NCBI RefSeq assembly: GCF_005885675.1 | Contig: NZ_VANR01000002.1 | Span: forward strand, 124,001-188,000 | DNA from: Polaribacter aestuariivivens | GTDB lineage: Bacteria; Bacteroidota; Bacteroidia; Flavobacteriales; Flavobacteriaceae | Direction: 5' to 3' | DNA length: 64,000 nt | Shown: positions 52,897 to 61,943 of the stretch, one piece after another | Position numbering within the stretch: position 1 is the first letter of the stretch | Layout of the letters: every line of letters begins with the position of its first letter | Position numbers and translations under genes: made by a program | Notes under the pieces: model-generated | Databases searched by the model: none | The model's input: only the letters and a program-made list of their open reading frames with translations | What the model was told of the DNA's origin: nothing

Positions 52897-55863
52897 TTAG
52901 CTTTTAAGTTCTTCTAAAGTATCACAGTGAAAGTTTCTGTCTTTACGCTTCATAGGTGTTTGTGTTTTTCCTCCACCCATTTTTTCTTTTAACATCATAT
53001 TAATGAGCTTGCTTTTTTCAGCCTTTATTGCAAGTCTTTTTTGATTGTCAATTTCACTATCAAAGTAAACTTTACCATCTACAATTGTTTTTTCTACTTT
53101 TGCGTAGATTGACATTGGGTGGTTGTTCCACAATACAACATCTGCATCTTTACCTACTTTAATACTTCCAGCTCTATCATCAATATGTAATAGTTTTGCA
53201 GGATTTATGGTTACCATTTTCCAAGCTTCTAATTCTGACATTCCACCATATTTTACTGTTTTTGCAGCTTCTTGATTTAATCTTCTAGACATTTCTCTAT
53301 CATCTGAATTTATAGCTACTAAAACACCTGCATTATGCATTATTGCTGCATTGTATGGTATTGCATCATTTACTTCGTATTTGTATGCCCACCAATCTGA
53401 AAAAGTAGAACCACCAACACCATGTTCTGCCATTTTATCAGCTACTTTATAACCTTCTAAAATATGTGTGAATGTGTTAATTTTAAAGCCCATTTTATCG
53501 GCAACTTTCATTAACATATTAATTTCTGATTGTACATAAGAATGGCAAGAAATGAAACGTTCTCCGTTTAAAATTTCCACTAAAGTTTCCATTTCTACAT
53601 CTTTTCGATACGGATTTCCACTTTTCTTTAAAGCTTCATATTCTTTAGCTCTCGTAAAATAATCTGTAAACATTTGCTCAACACCCATTCTAGATTGTGG
53701 AAAACGTGTTCCGTTTGAACTACGAGATTGTTTTACATTTTCACCCAAAGCAAACTTTATAAATTTAGGTGAGTTGTTATAAATCATAGCATCAGCATTT
53801 TCACCCCATTTTAGTTTTATAATTGCAGAACGACCACCAATTGGGTTTGCAGAACCATGTAAAATTTGTGCAGATGTTGTACCTCCAGAAAGGTTTCTAT
53901 AAATATTTATATCTGTTGGGTCTACAACATCTTCAATAGTAACTTCTGCAGAAGAGTTTTGTGCGCCTTCATTAATAGCAGACGCTGCAATGTGTGAATG
54001 TTCATCTACAATACCAGCAGTTAAATGTTTTCCAGTTCCATCTATTTCTGTAGCATTTCTTGCTCTTAGGTTTTTTCCTATTTCAGCAATTTTACCATCT
54101 TTTAAAAGTACATCTGTATTTTCAAGAATTCCTTCGTTTTCACTCGTCCAAACCGTTACATTTTTAATTAAAATATTTTTCTGTTCTGGTTGTACATAAT
54201 TTCCAAAACCAATATTTGGATAGCTTACAGGAACAACTTCATAAGTTGTATCTGACTCTTTTTTGTCTTTATTTTTTTCTTTTTTAGGAGACTTTTTAAC
54301 CATTTTAGCAGCAGAAAAATAAGATTCATTTCCACTGTTATCGTAAGCAGTACCTTGTATTACATTGGCTGCATTCATAATTTTACCAACCAATCGTGTA
54401 TAATTTCCATCTTCATTTAAATTGATAGCAATCCAATCATCAGAAAAGGAAAATTTCGAATTTATTTTTTTGTCACCCAAAGTAACAGTTCCATTTTGTT
54501 TTGCACCTTTACCAGTAATCGTTAAAGTGTAGTTTTTGTTGTTTGCAGATAAGTTATAAGTACCAGTAATGTCTCTAATATCCATATCACTTATAACATT
54601 CTTATTTCCTTGAACCCAATTTTCGTAAATAGTAGTTTTACTATCAAAAACATCTCCAGAAGTAATAATGAAATTTGCAAAGCTACCTTCATTTAAGTTT
54701 CCTAATTTATTATTTCCAATAATGTTTGCAGGAATTGTAGTTAATGAAGCCAATGCTTTTTCTTTATCAAAACCATACTTAATTGCTTTTTGTAGGTTTT
54801 TGTGAAAAGAACCTATTGATTTTAATTTATGAGTTGTAAGAGCAAAATTTACATTATTGTCTGATAACATTTTTAAATTAGCAGGTTCTTGGTTCCATTT
54901 TCTCATATCTCCTAAAGAAACTTGATTTGCTAATAATGGATTAGAAACATCGTAGGCATTTCTGAAATTTATAGGAATAATAAAAGTTGCATTTGTTGCT
55001 TTAATGTCATTAATTCTTTCAAATTCGTCACCAGAACCTACAATGGTATATTGAATTCCAAATTCATCACCAACTTTATCCGCTCTTAAAGCATCTAAAT
55101 GGTTTCCTGTTTCAAATATTTGAACTAAATTTTTATTGTTATTTAATGCCTCTAAAGCTAAATCTTTATTTTTCATGTTACCTTTTGCATACCATGCTGC
55201 ATCATTGTATACTTGACGTAATAAAGCCATTGCACCCATTCTTGAACTTGGGTATGCTTGTCTTGAAGTGGCACTTTTTGAAAAAGATAAATACTGAGCA
55301 GATTTTGTATCTAAAATTCTATAACCATCTGAAGAGTTTGAATTTAAAGCAATTAACAATCCGTTTCCACGAATAATACCATCATTCATATGGGTGTTTA
55401 CTGCTCCAAAACCAGCTTTTAATAGTTCTGTTGCTTTTTTAGAATCGAAAGAAAAATCTTTTAACGGATTTACATCTGGTCTAATATGGTCATTCCAATA
55501 ATAACCTTCTCGAGAAGCTTCGTATTGTGTTCTTCTAAAATTTCCAGAAGGTCTTTTTGGTTTTGCAATACCAAAATCGGAATAAATATCAATAAATGAA
55601 GGATAAATTGTTTTACCGGAAAGATCTACAATTTTAGTTCCATCAGGAATTTTTACAGATTTACCAGCATCTAAAACTTTACCATCTTTAATAAGTAAAG
55701 TTCCTTTTTTTATCACTTTTTCTGGAGTGATGTATATGGTAGCATTCTTAAAGGCAACCATTGTGTTTGCTGTGGTTTTTACTCCTGCATCCGTTGGGAA
55801 ATAGTCTTGCGATTGCATAGAAAATGCCAACATTAACGAGAATAATAAGAGTAATTTTCTCAT
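52897..55863 (-). CDS. Large secreted protein with two amidohydrolase domains
   Basis: The protein (988 aa) has a signal peptide (ending SMQSQ), an N-terminal amidohydrolase-like domain (about residues 30-430) where the HxH position reads IDIYSDFG, a small beta domain (about 435-530) with a Lys-rich linker, and a C-terminal amidohydrolase domain (about 570-960) that keeps its ligands: VDEHSHIAAS, ISCHSYVQSE, FTHILEGYK and AINSDDREMS. Only the second domain looks catalytic. Secreted members act on cyclic amides, peptides or other amidated compounds; the substrate is unknown. It is the first gene of an operon with the 51595 gene. Confidence 0.88.
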   Translation of the reverse strand: MRKLLLLFSLMLAFSMQSQDYFPTDAGVKTTANTMVAFKNATIYITPEKVIKKGTLLIKDGKVLDAGKSVKIPDGTKIVDLSGKTIYPSFIDIYSDFGIAKPKRPSGNFRRTQYEASREGYYWNDHIRPDVNPLKDFSFDSKKATELLKAGFGAVNTHMNDGIIRGNGLLIALNSNSSDGYRILDTKSAQYLSFSKSATSRQAYPSSRMGAMALLRQVYNDAAWYAKGNMKNKDLALEALNNNKNLVQIFETGNHLDALRADKVGDEFGIQYTIVGSGDEFERINDIKATNATFIIPINFRNAYDVSNPLLANQVSLGDMRKWNQEPANLKMLSDNNVNFALTTHKLKSIGSFHKNLQKAIKYGFDKEKALASLTTIPANIIGNNKLGNLNEGSFANFIITSGDVFDSKTTIYENWVQGNKNVISDMDIRDITGTYNLSANNKNYTLTITGKGAKQNGTVTLGDKKINSKFSFSDDWIAINLNEDGNYTRLVGKIMNAANVIQGTAYDNSGNESYFSAAKMVKKSPKKEKNKDKKESDTTYEVVPVSYPNIGFGNYVQPEQKNILIKNVTVWTSENEGILENTDVLLKDGKIAEIGKNLRARNATEIDGTGKHLTAGIVDEHSHIAASAINEGAQNSSAEVTIEDVVDPTDINIYRNLSGGTTSAQILHGSANPIGGRSAIIKLKWGENADAMIYNNSPKFIKFALGENVKQSRSSNGTRFPQSRMGVEQMFTDYFTRAKEYEALKKSGNPYRKDVEMETLVEILNGERFISCHSYVQSEINMLMKVADKMGFKINTFTHILEGYKVADKMAEHGVGGSTFSDWWAYKYEVNDAIPYNAAIMHNAGVLVAINSDDREMSRRLNQEAAKTVKYGGMSELEAWKMVTINPAKLLHIDDRAGSIKVGKDADVVLWNNHPMSIYAKVEKTIVDGKVYFDSEIDNQKRLAIKAEKSKLINMMLKEKMGGGKTQTPMKRKDRNFHCDTLEELKS

Positions 55864-55960
55864 ATAGTTTGAATTAATTTAAGTTTATTAGTTGCTAAAT
55901 TTAATTAGAAGGGAATTGGAAACTGTTAAAACAAAAGGTTTTAACATAATTTTAAGAAAT

Positions 55961-57037
55961 CTAAATTTCTTCTAAATTTTCGAAATAAGAAATTAACAAA
56001 TCCACAACATAATTGTAAGATGCTACACCTTTGGTTTGATTGTTAGCTTTTAAATAAGCACTGTAGCCTTTTTTTACAATAGGTTCAAAAGGATTTTTAT
56101 AAGACTCCCAAAATAAATAACTCTCATTAAAATCTTTTACAACTCCTTTATGTACATTTTTCCATAGTTTTTTTGAAATTTCAGTATCTCTTTTTCTAAT
56201 TTCTGAGATGCAATATGCAAAAGCCATTCTGTAACTTGCGTACTTAAAATAAGAATCATCATTATAATTTGCAGCTAAAAACCCTATAAAGTTTGCTTCA
56301 TTTTCTGCTGCATAACCTATTTGATGTGCCATTTCATGGCAAATTGTTGTTGGATATCCAGTTTTAGGAATCAAATCATTTACTTGTGCTTCACCAGTTA
56401 ACGGATTTAAATACCCAGAAGTACTATTATATGTTTGTAGCAAACTCATTAACGAACTTTTTATAGATGCATGCTTATATGTTAACTCTGGATATTCGTT
56501 AGATAAATTATTATAACCCAAAACAGCCATTTGGTACATTTCTTTTTGATGATATGGATTTACAACCTTTACTGTGTCGTTATTTGTAATTTTAAGTTGA
56601 TAAAAATTTAACTTTTGAATGATGGTTTCAGTTACTTTTTCAAGTTGTTGAGTAGTGTATTTTTGTTGCTGGTAATTTAAATTTTCTGCTAAAGGTTTTC
56701 TGTAATAATTCAATCCCCAAAAAAGGTAGAAACAAAAATAAATAATAGATAAAATAGCTGTAAAATGAATAATTTTCGGAATAAAATTTTTGAACTTCAA
56801 TTTTATCAAACGATATAAAAACCTTAGAAAAATATAAATAAGATAAGCAATAAAAACATCTCCAAAAGAAAAAGGAATCCAACCCAATAAAATTCTTAAA
56901 AATGATGATATATATGGGTAAATTCCATTTGAATAATAAGTTTCAATAAATACAGGATTTTTAGCAGCAAATTGTACTAACAAAACCTGAATTGGAAGAA
57001 ATAAAGTGAAAAAAAGATGTATTTTTTTTATTTTCAT
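55961..57037 (-). CDS. DUF3810 membrane protein with zincin motif
   Basis: The protein (358 aa, counting from the ATG at 57037) has three N-terminal membrane helices and an extracytoplasmic domain with TICHEMAHQIGYAAENEANFIGF (in parts: H234-E235-x-x-H238 and E246). This is the metallopeptidase HExxH plus a downstream Glu typical of zincins. DUF3810 has no established function; the motif suggests a protease or a metal-dependent hydrolase. The frame runs upstream to 57085, but the ATG at 57037 (MKIKKIHLFFTLFLP) is a better start. It is divergent from dnaB. Confidence 0.88.
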   Translation of the reverse strand: MKIKKIHLFFTLFLPIQVLLVQFAAKNPVFIETYYSNGIYPYISSFLRILLGWIPFSFGDVFIAYLIYIFLRFLYRLIKLKFKNFIPKIIHFTAILSIIYFCFYLFWGLNYYRKPLAENLNYQQQKYTTQQLEKVTETIIQKLNFYQLKITNNDTVKVVNPYHQKEMYQMAVLGYNNLSNEYPELTYKHASIKSSLMSLLQTYNSTSGYLNPLTGEAQVNDLIPKTGYPTTICHEMAHQIGYAAENEANFIGFLAANYNDDSYFKYASYRMAFAYCISEIRKRDTEISKKLWKNVHKGVVKDFNESYLFWESYKNPFEPIVKKGYSAYLKANNQTKGVASYNYVVDLLISYFENLEEI

Positions 57038-57162
57038 TTTTGTAAAAATAGCAATTAGAAATAAAAGTTCACTGGTTATTAACAAGATAATAACAATTTA
57101 GTTTACAATAAATGTGTACAAATAAAAGTTATTTTTTAGAAAGCACAATCAACCTAAAAAAG

Positions 57163-57170
57163 TACCTTTG
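57163..57170 (+). promoter_or_regulatory. -7 promoter box TACCTTTG of dnaB
   Basis: Exact TAnnTTTG match that ends only 5 bp before the ATG at 57176. Transcription would then start at or within a few bases of the start codon. The -33 element is unclear. Confidence 0.5.
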
Positions 57171-57175
57171 TAATC

Positions 57176-58690
57176 ATGGAAAAAACGAATGCTGTTGCTG
57201 GCAAAAAAATAGACAAAGCAAGAATTATAAGTCTTGAAAAAGGGAAAATTCCTCCACAGGCAGTGGAGTTGGAAGAAGCTGTTTTAGGAGCAATGATGAT
57301 TGATAAGAAGGGAATTGATGATGTTATTGATATATTAAGTGCTGATGCATTTTACGATGCAAAACATCAAGAAATTTATGCAGCAATTTATGAATTGTTT
57401 CAAAATTCAGAACCCATAGATATTTTAACAGTTTCTAACTTATTGAAAAAAAGCGGAAAACTAGAATTTGTTGGAGGTGATTTTTTCTTAATTCGTTTGA
57501 CACAAAAAGTTGCATCTTCAGCTCATATTGAGTTTCATGCACGTATAATTCTTCAAAAATACATACAGCGTAGGTTAATTTCTATTTCCAGTGAAATTAT
57601 TGAAAACGCTTATGATGAAGGTACAGATGTTTTCGATTTACTAGATGATGCAGAAGCAAAACTGTTTGAAGTTACACAAGGGAATTTAAAAAAGAGTTCA
57701 GAAGATGCTGGTTCTTTAGTAAAGCAAGCATTACAAAAAATACAAGAAATTGGAAATCAGGAAGGAATGTCTGGTTTGGCAACAGGTTTTACCAAATTAG
57801 ATGCATTAACTTCTGGTTGGCAACCCTCAGATTTGGTAATTATAGCTGCAAGACCAGGTATGGGTAAAACAGCATTTGTAATTTCAATGGCTAAAAATAT
57901 GGCTATTGATTTTAATCATGGAGTTGCCATATTTTCTCTAGAGATGTCTTCTGTTCAGTTAATTACACGTATGATTTCTTCGGAAACTGGTTTAACTTCA
58001 GAAAAACTTAGAAAAGGAAACTTAGAAGCCCATGAGTGGGAACAATTAAATGTAAAGGTTAAAAAATTATCTGACGCACCAATTTTTATTGATGATACTC
58101 CATCATTATCAATTTTTGATTTACGTGCAAAAGCAAGACGTTTGGTGTCACAACACAACGTAAGAATTATTGTAATTGACTATTTACAATTAATGACTGC
58201 AGGAGGAAAAGCAGGGGGAAATCGTGAACAAGAAATTTCTATGATTTCCAGAAATTTAAAAGCATTAGCAAAAGAATTATCTGTCCCAGTAATTGCACTT
58301 TCTCAATTATCACGTGCAGTAGAAACACGTGGAGGCTCAAAAAGACCTTTATTATCTGATTTACGTGAATCTGGAGCAATTGAACAAGATGCAGATATTG
58401 TATCATTTATTTTCCGTCCAGAATACTATGGAATGACAGAATGGGATGATGATGAGCATACACCATGTGAAGGTCAAGGAGAATTTATTGTTGCAAAACA
58501 CAGAAATGGTGGTTTAGACAATATTCGTTTGAAATTTACAGGACATTTAGCAAAATTCTCAGATTTAGAAGAAGGCTTCAGTTCAGAATTTCAATCATCT
58601 ATGAATGCTGATTTTCCAGAAGATCCATTTGCGAATGAAGGAGGTATTGACCCTAAAGATGCTTTTGGGGATGATGATGTACCTTTTTAG
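57176..58690 (+). CDS. dnaB: Replicative DNA helicase
   Basis: The protein (504 aa) unwinds DNA at the replication fork. It has the N-terminal DnaB domain (PPQAVELEEAVLGAMM near residue 25; AHIEFHARII), a linker, and the RecA-like ATPase with Walker A AARPGMGKTAF, the DnaB-type SLEMSS block, Walker B VIDYLQLM, and the R finger region SDLRESGAIEQDAD. The C-terminus is acidic. The promoter box stands only 5 bp before the ATG. A terminator follows at 58718. Confidence 0.95.
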   Translation: MEKTNAVAGKKIDKARIISLEKGKIPPQAVELEEAVLGAMMIDKKGIDDVIDILSADAFYDAKHQEIYAAIYELFQNSEPIDILTVSNLLKKSGKLEFVGGDFFLIRLTQKVASSAHIEFHARIILQKYIQRRLISISSEIIENAYDEGTDVFDLLDDAEAKLFEVTQGNLKKSSEDAGSLVKQALQKIQEIGNQEGMSGLATGFTKLDALTSGWQPSDLVIIAARPGMGKTAFVISMAKNMAIDFNHGVAIFSLEMSSVQLITRMISSETGLTSEKLRKGNLEAHEWEQLNVKVKKLSDAPIFIDDTPSLSIFDLRAKARRLVSQHNVRIIVIDYLQLMTAGGKAGGNREQEISMISRNLKALAKELSVPVIALSQLSRAVETRGGSKRPLLSDLRESGAIEQDADIVSFIFRPEYYGMTEWDDDEHTPCEGQGEFIVAKHRNGGLDNIRLKFTGHLAKFSDLEEGFSSEFQSSMNADFPEDPFANEGGIDPKDAFGDDDVPF

Positions 58691-58717
58691 AATATTAAAT
58701 AATTTATAAAATTTAAT

Positions 58718-58752
58718 AAATACACAATTGCTTTAAAGTAATTGTGTATTTT
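58718..58752 (+). terminator. Terminator after dnaB
   Basis: Arms AAATACACAATTGCTTT/AAAGTAATTGTGTATTT (one G-U pair) followed by T. The TTG at 58742 lies in it, so the next gene starts later. Confidence 0.8.
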
Positions 58753-58762
58753 AGTTTTTGAT

Positions 58763-59572
58763 ATGAAAAAGATAACAGAATTATTAGAAACAATATTTTC
58801 AACTGCTAACCAGAGAATTAAAAGCCCTTTTTTTGGTTCATTTATTTTTTCATGGATAATTATTAACTGGAAACCAATATTTTATTTTTTATTATCTGAT
58901 GATAAAATCAATACTAAAATTAACATAATTCAAGATAAATATGAGTTTTTTCAAAACTCACTCTTATATCCTTTATTACTAAGCTTTATTTATGTTGTTG
59001 TCTTTCCTTATATTAATCAGTTTATTCATTGGTTAACTCTTAGGGCAGAGGAGTCTAAACGAAATGAATATTATAAATTGAGAAGAACACAAAATAGTTA
59101 TTTACAAGAATTAGCTGAACAAGAAAAAACTTTAGAAGATATTAGAAGCGGAAATAGAGATATTGCTCAATTAAGTGAAAAAATTGAATTACTTAATAAA
59201 GATAATGATAGATTAAAAGTGACAATCCAAAATAAAGATGAAGCAATTTCTGATTATGGCGAACAACTAAATAAAATTACTACGGAAAACCAGCAATACA
59301 AAATTGAATTATCAAAAATAACTGAAGAGTTAACGAGTAGTAATTTTGAATTTCGAAATAAACTTGAGTATAGGTCTTTTAAAAAAGAAAAGATTTTTGA
59401 TGCGTTTTCATATATAATTGACGCGATTAAAACAGAAGAAAATTTATCAAATTTTGAAAATGAATTAATTAAAGAATATTTAGATTTCGGTATCATTGAA
59501 AAAAATACAATTGGTAATTATCAACTCACTGAAAAAGGTAAATATTTCGCTTCCTATTTAAAAGAAATATAA
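58763..59572 (+). CDS. Unrecognised protein: two membrane helices, coiled coil, winged-helix-like end
   Basis: The protein (269 aa from the ATG at 58763) begins with NQRIKSPFFGSFIFSWIIINW (residues 16-36 in part), running into a first membrane helix (about 26-45). A second helix is at about 66-86, followed by a long coiled coil (about 97-195; QELAEQEKTLEDI, LSEKIELLNKDNDRLK). The end (about 205-269; FDAFSYIIDAI, LTEKGKYFASYL) looks like a winged helix. I do not recognise the function. The RIKSPFxGxFxxSWxxxNW block seems conserved in hypothetical proteins of other bacteria, from memory. It sits alone after the dnaB terminator and 9 bp before the next gene. Confidence 0.75.
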   Translation: MKKITELLETIFSTANQRIKSPFFGSFIFSWIIINWKPIFYFLLSDDKINTKINIIQDKYEFFQNSLLYPLLLSFIYVVVFPYINQFIHWLTLRAEESKRNEYYKLRRTQNSYLQELAEQEKTLEDIRSGNRDIAQLSEKIELLNKDNDRLKVTIQNKDEAISDYGEQLNKITTENQQYKIELSKITEELTSSNFEFRNKLEYRSFKKEKIFDAFSYIIDAIKTEENLSNFENELIKEYLDFGIIEKNTIGNYQLTEKGKYFASYLKEI

Positions 59573-59581
59573 TCATTTAAT

Positions 59582-60841
59582 ATGAAAAAACTCTTACTAA
59601 CACTTATTATAATATTTATTACAAACTCAATTTGGGCATCATTTATATATGTTCCAATGAGTAATGATAATCAAAAAAATCATTTAAAAGCATACGGAAT
59701 TGTTTATTTTGGTTTAGAAGCTGGTTTGAAATCAAAATGGTTATTGAATTATGATGGAGGCGCATTTTTAATTGAAAACAATAAAATTATAGAAAATGAA
59801 TGTAAAATTCGTGGAGTTTCTTATCAAGTAATTTCTGATGCAAAAGCACAAATTATCTTGCAACAAATAGCTGCTCCTAGTTCTAATCAAGATGCAGTAA
59901 CTTTAGAAAAGGCACCAAAAATAGCAGTTTATTCTCCAAAAGATAAAATGCCTTGGGATGATGCAGTAACTATGGTGTTAACCTATGCAGAAATTCCTTT
60001 TGATGTAATTTACGATAAAGAAGTTTTAGAAGATAAATTATTGATTTACGAATGGTTGCATTTGCATCACGAAGATTTTACAGGACAATATGGTCGCTTT
60101 TATGGATCTTTTAGAACTGCACCTTGGTATATTGAAGGAAAACAGAGAGCTGAAAAATTAGCAAAAGAATTAGGTTTTACTAAAGTTTCTCAAGAAAAAT
60201 TAGCAGTCGCCAAAAAAATTAGAGATTATGTTATAGGAGGAGGATTTATGTTTGCTATGTGTTCTGCAACCGATAGTTTTGATATTGCATTGTCTGCAGA
60301 AGGTGTGGATATTGCAGAAGCCATGTTCGATGGAGATGCAACTACACCTAATTATCAATCACAAATTAACTACAATAAAACATTTGCATTTAAAAATTTC
60401 GATTTAATTAAAAATCCATCTACATATGAGTTTTCTTCAATAGATATGACTCGAAAACGTAAAATTCCAAAAACTTCCGATTATTTTTCTCTAGTTGAGT
60501 TCTCAGCAAAATGGGATCCTGTTCCAACAATGCTCACTCAAAACCATACTGTTTTAGTAAAAGGTTTTATGGGACAAACTACTTCTTTTGATAGAAATAC
60601 CGTAAAAAGCAATGTGTTGGTTTTAGGTGAAAACAAAGTTAATAGAGAAGCACGTTACATTCACGGAACCAAAGGAAAAGGAATGTTTACTTTTTATGGA
60701 GGACATGATCCTGAAGATTATACACACAGAGTTGGTGATCCAAAAACCGAATTAGATTTGCACCCAACATCACCAGGATATCGTTTAATTTTAAATAATG
60801 TGTTGTTTCCTGCAGCCAAAAAGAAGAAGCAAAAAACCTAG
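59582..60841 (+). CDS. Exported protein with class I glutamine-amidotransferase-like domain
   Basis: The protein (419 aa) has a signal peptide (ending SIWAS) and long conserved blocks: YVPMSNDNQKNHLKAYGI, KIAVYSPKDKMPWDDAVTM, LHHEDFTGQYGRFYGS, GGGFMFAMCSATDSFDI and FTFYGGHDPEDYTHRVGDP. The GGxFMFxMCxATD stretch resembles a nucleophile elbow of GATase1/ThuA-type folds, with the Cys as a candidate. I recall close proteins being labelled asparagine synthetase B in databases, but no synthetase ATP site or N-terminal Cys is visible, so that label looks doubtful. It starts 9 bp after the coiled-coil gene. Confidence 0.75.
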   Translation: MKKLLLTLIIIFITNSIWASFIYVPMSNDNQKNHLKAYGIVYFGLEAGLKSKWLLNYDGGAFLIENNKIIENECKIRGVSYQVISDAKAQIILQQIAAPSSNQDAVTLEKAPKIAVYSPKDKMPWDDAVTMVLTYAEIPFDVIYDKEVLEDKLLIYEWLHLHHEDFTGQYGRFYGSFRTAPWYIEGKQRAEKLAKELGFTKVSQEKLAVAKKIRDYVIGGGFMFAMCSATDSFDIALSAEGVDIAEAMFDGDATTPNYQSQINYNKTFAFKNFDLIKNPSTYEFSSIDMTRKRKIPKTSDYFSLVEFSAKWDPVPTMLTQNHTVLVKGFMGQTTSFDRNTVKSNVLVLGENKVNREARYIHGTKGKGMFTFYGGHDPEDYTHRVGDPKTELDLHPTSPGYRLILNNVLFPAAKKKKQKT

Positions 60842-60908
60842 TATAATAACATGTTAATAAATCTAAAATAAATACTTTAGAAATTCATTTCAAATTAATT
60901 CACTTTTG

Positions 60909-60916
60909 TATTTTTG
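60909..60916 (+). promoter_or_regulatory. -7 promoter box TATTTTTG of the transketolase gene
   Basis: Matches TAnnTTTG, 23 bp before the ATG at 60940. -33 not resolved. Confidence 0.45.
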
Positions 60917-60939
60917 TCAAGATAAAAATAAAATCAAAA

Positions 60940-61785
60940 ATGCCAACAACACAACAATTACAAGATTTTACGCAACAAGTTCGTAGAGATATTTTAAGAA
61001 TGGTACACAAAGTAAATTCTGGACATCCAGGAGGTTCTTTAGGTTGTGCTGAGTTTATTACTTGTTTATATCAAGAAGTAATGGATTATTCTACAGATTT
61101 TACTATGGACGGAAAAAATGAAGATTTATTCTTTTTATCTAACGGACATATTTCTCCTGTTTTTTATAGTGTTTTGGCACATTCAGGTTTTTTTCCAGTG
61201 GAAGAATTGTCAACTTTTAGGTTAATTGATTCTAGATTACAAGGTCATCCAACTACACACGAAGGTTTACCAGGTATAAGAATTGCATCTGGATCACTAG
61301 GTCAAGGTTTATCAGTTGGTTTAGGAGCTGCAGAAGCTAAAAAATTAAATGGAGATGATAAATTAGTGTATACTTTACATGGTGATGGAGAATTGCAAGA
61401 AGGTCAAAATTGGGAAGCAATCATGTATGCATCTGCAAAAAAAGTAGATAACATAATTGCAACTATTGATTTAAATGGTAAACAAATAGATGGTGCAACA
61501 GACGATGTTTTACCAATGGGAAGTATCAAAGCAAAATTTGAAGCTTTTGGTTGGGATGTTTTAGAAGTTGTAAAAGGAAATGATATTGAAGCAGTTTTAG
61601 CAGGTTTAGCAGAAGCAAAAGCTAAGACAGGTAAAGGAAAACCTGTTTGTATTTTATTACATACAGAAATGGGTAATGGTGTAGATTTTATGATGCATAC
61701 TCATGCTTGGCATGGTAAAGCACCAAATGACGAGCAATTAGAAAGTGCTTTGGCTCAAAATCCAGTAACTTTAGGCGATTATTAA
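60940..61785 (+). CDS. Transketolase, N-terminal (TPP-binding) subunit
   Basis: The protein (281 aa) corresponds to the first half of transketolase: RRDILRMVHKVNSGHPGGSLG, ISPVFYSVLAHSGFF, LGQGLSVGLGAAEA and the TPP motif GDGELQEGQNWEA...DLN (about residues 147-178). It binds the pyrophosphate end of TPP; a separate C-terminal subunit (pyrimidine-binding) is required for catalysis. In related genomes that partner (about 317 aa) is usually the next gene, but here a terminator and bshA follow. The pathway is the pentose phosphate cycle. Confidence 0.93.
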   Translation: MPTTQQLQDFTQQVRRDILRMVHKVNSGHPGGSLGCAEFITCLYQEVMDYSTDFTMDGKNEDLFFLSNGHISPVFYSVLAHSGFFPVEELSTFRLIDSRLQGHPTTHEGLPGIRIASGSLGQGLSVGLGAAEAKKLNGDDKLVYTLHGDGELQEGQNWEAIMYASAKKVDNIIATIDLNGKQIDGATDDVLPMGSIKAKFEAFGWDVLEVVKGNDIEAVLAGLAEAKAKTGKGKPVCILLHTEMGNGVDFMMHTHAWHGKAPNDEQLESALAQNPVTLGDY

Positions 61786-61815
61786 AACGAAGTAAATTTA
61801 GTTTTTTAAAAATAC

Positions 61816-61844
61816 AAACCCATAATTTAAATTGTGGGTTTTTT
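61816..61844 (+). terminator. Terminator after the transketolase half
   Basis: Arms AAACCCATAATTT/AAATTGTGGGTTT (one G-U pair), followed by T. Confidence 0.8.
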
Positions 61845-61943
61845 GTGTTTTTATTTAGAATAAATATGTAAGATTACTTTTATCTTTACAACTGATATTA
61901 AAGTTTTATTGACTTTAATTTTTTTAATTTTTCAATAATTATT

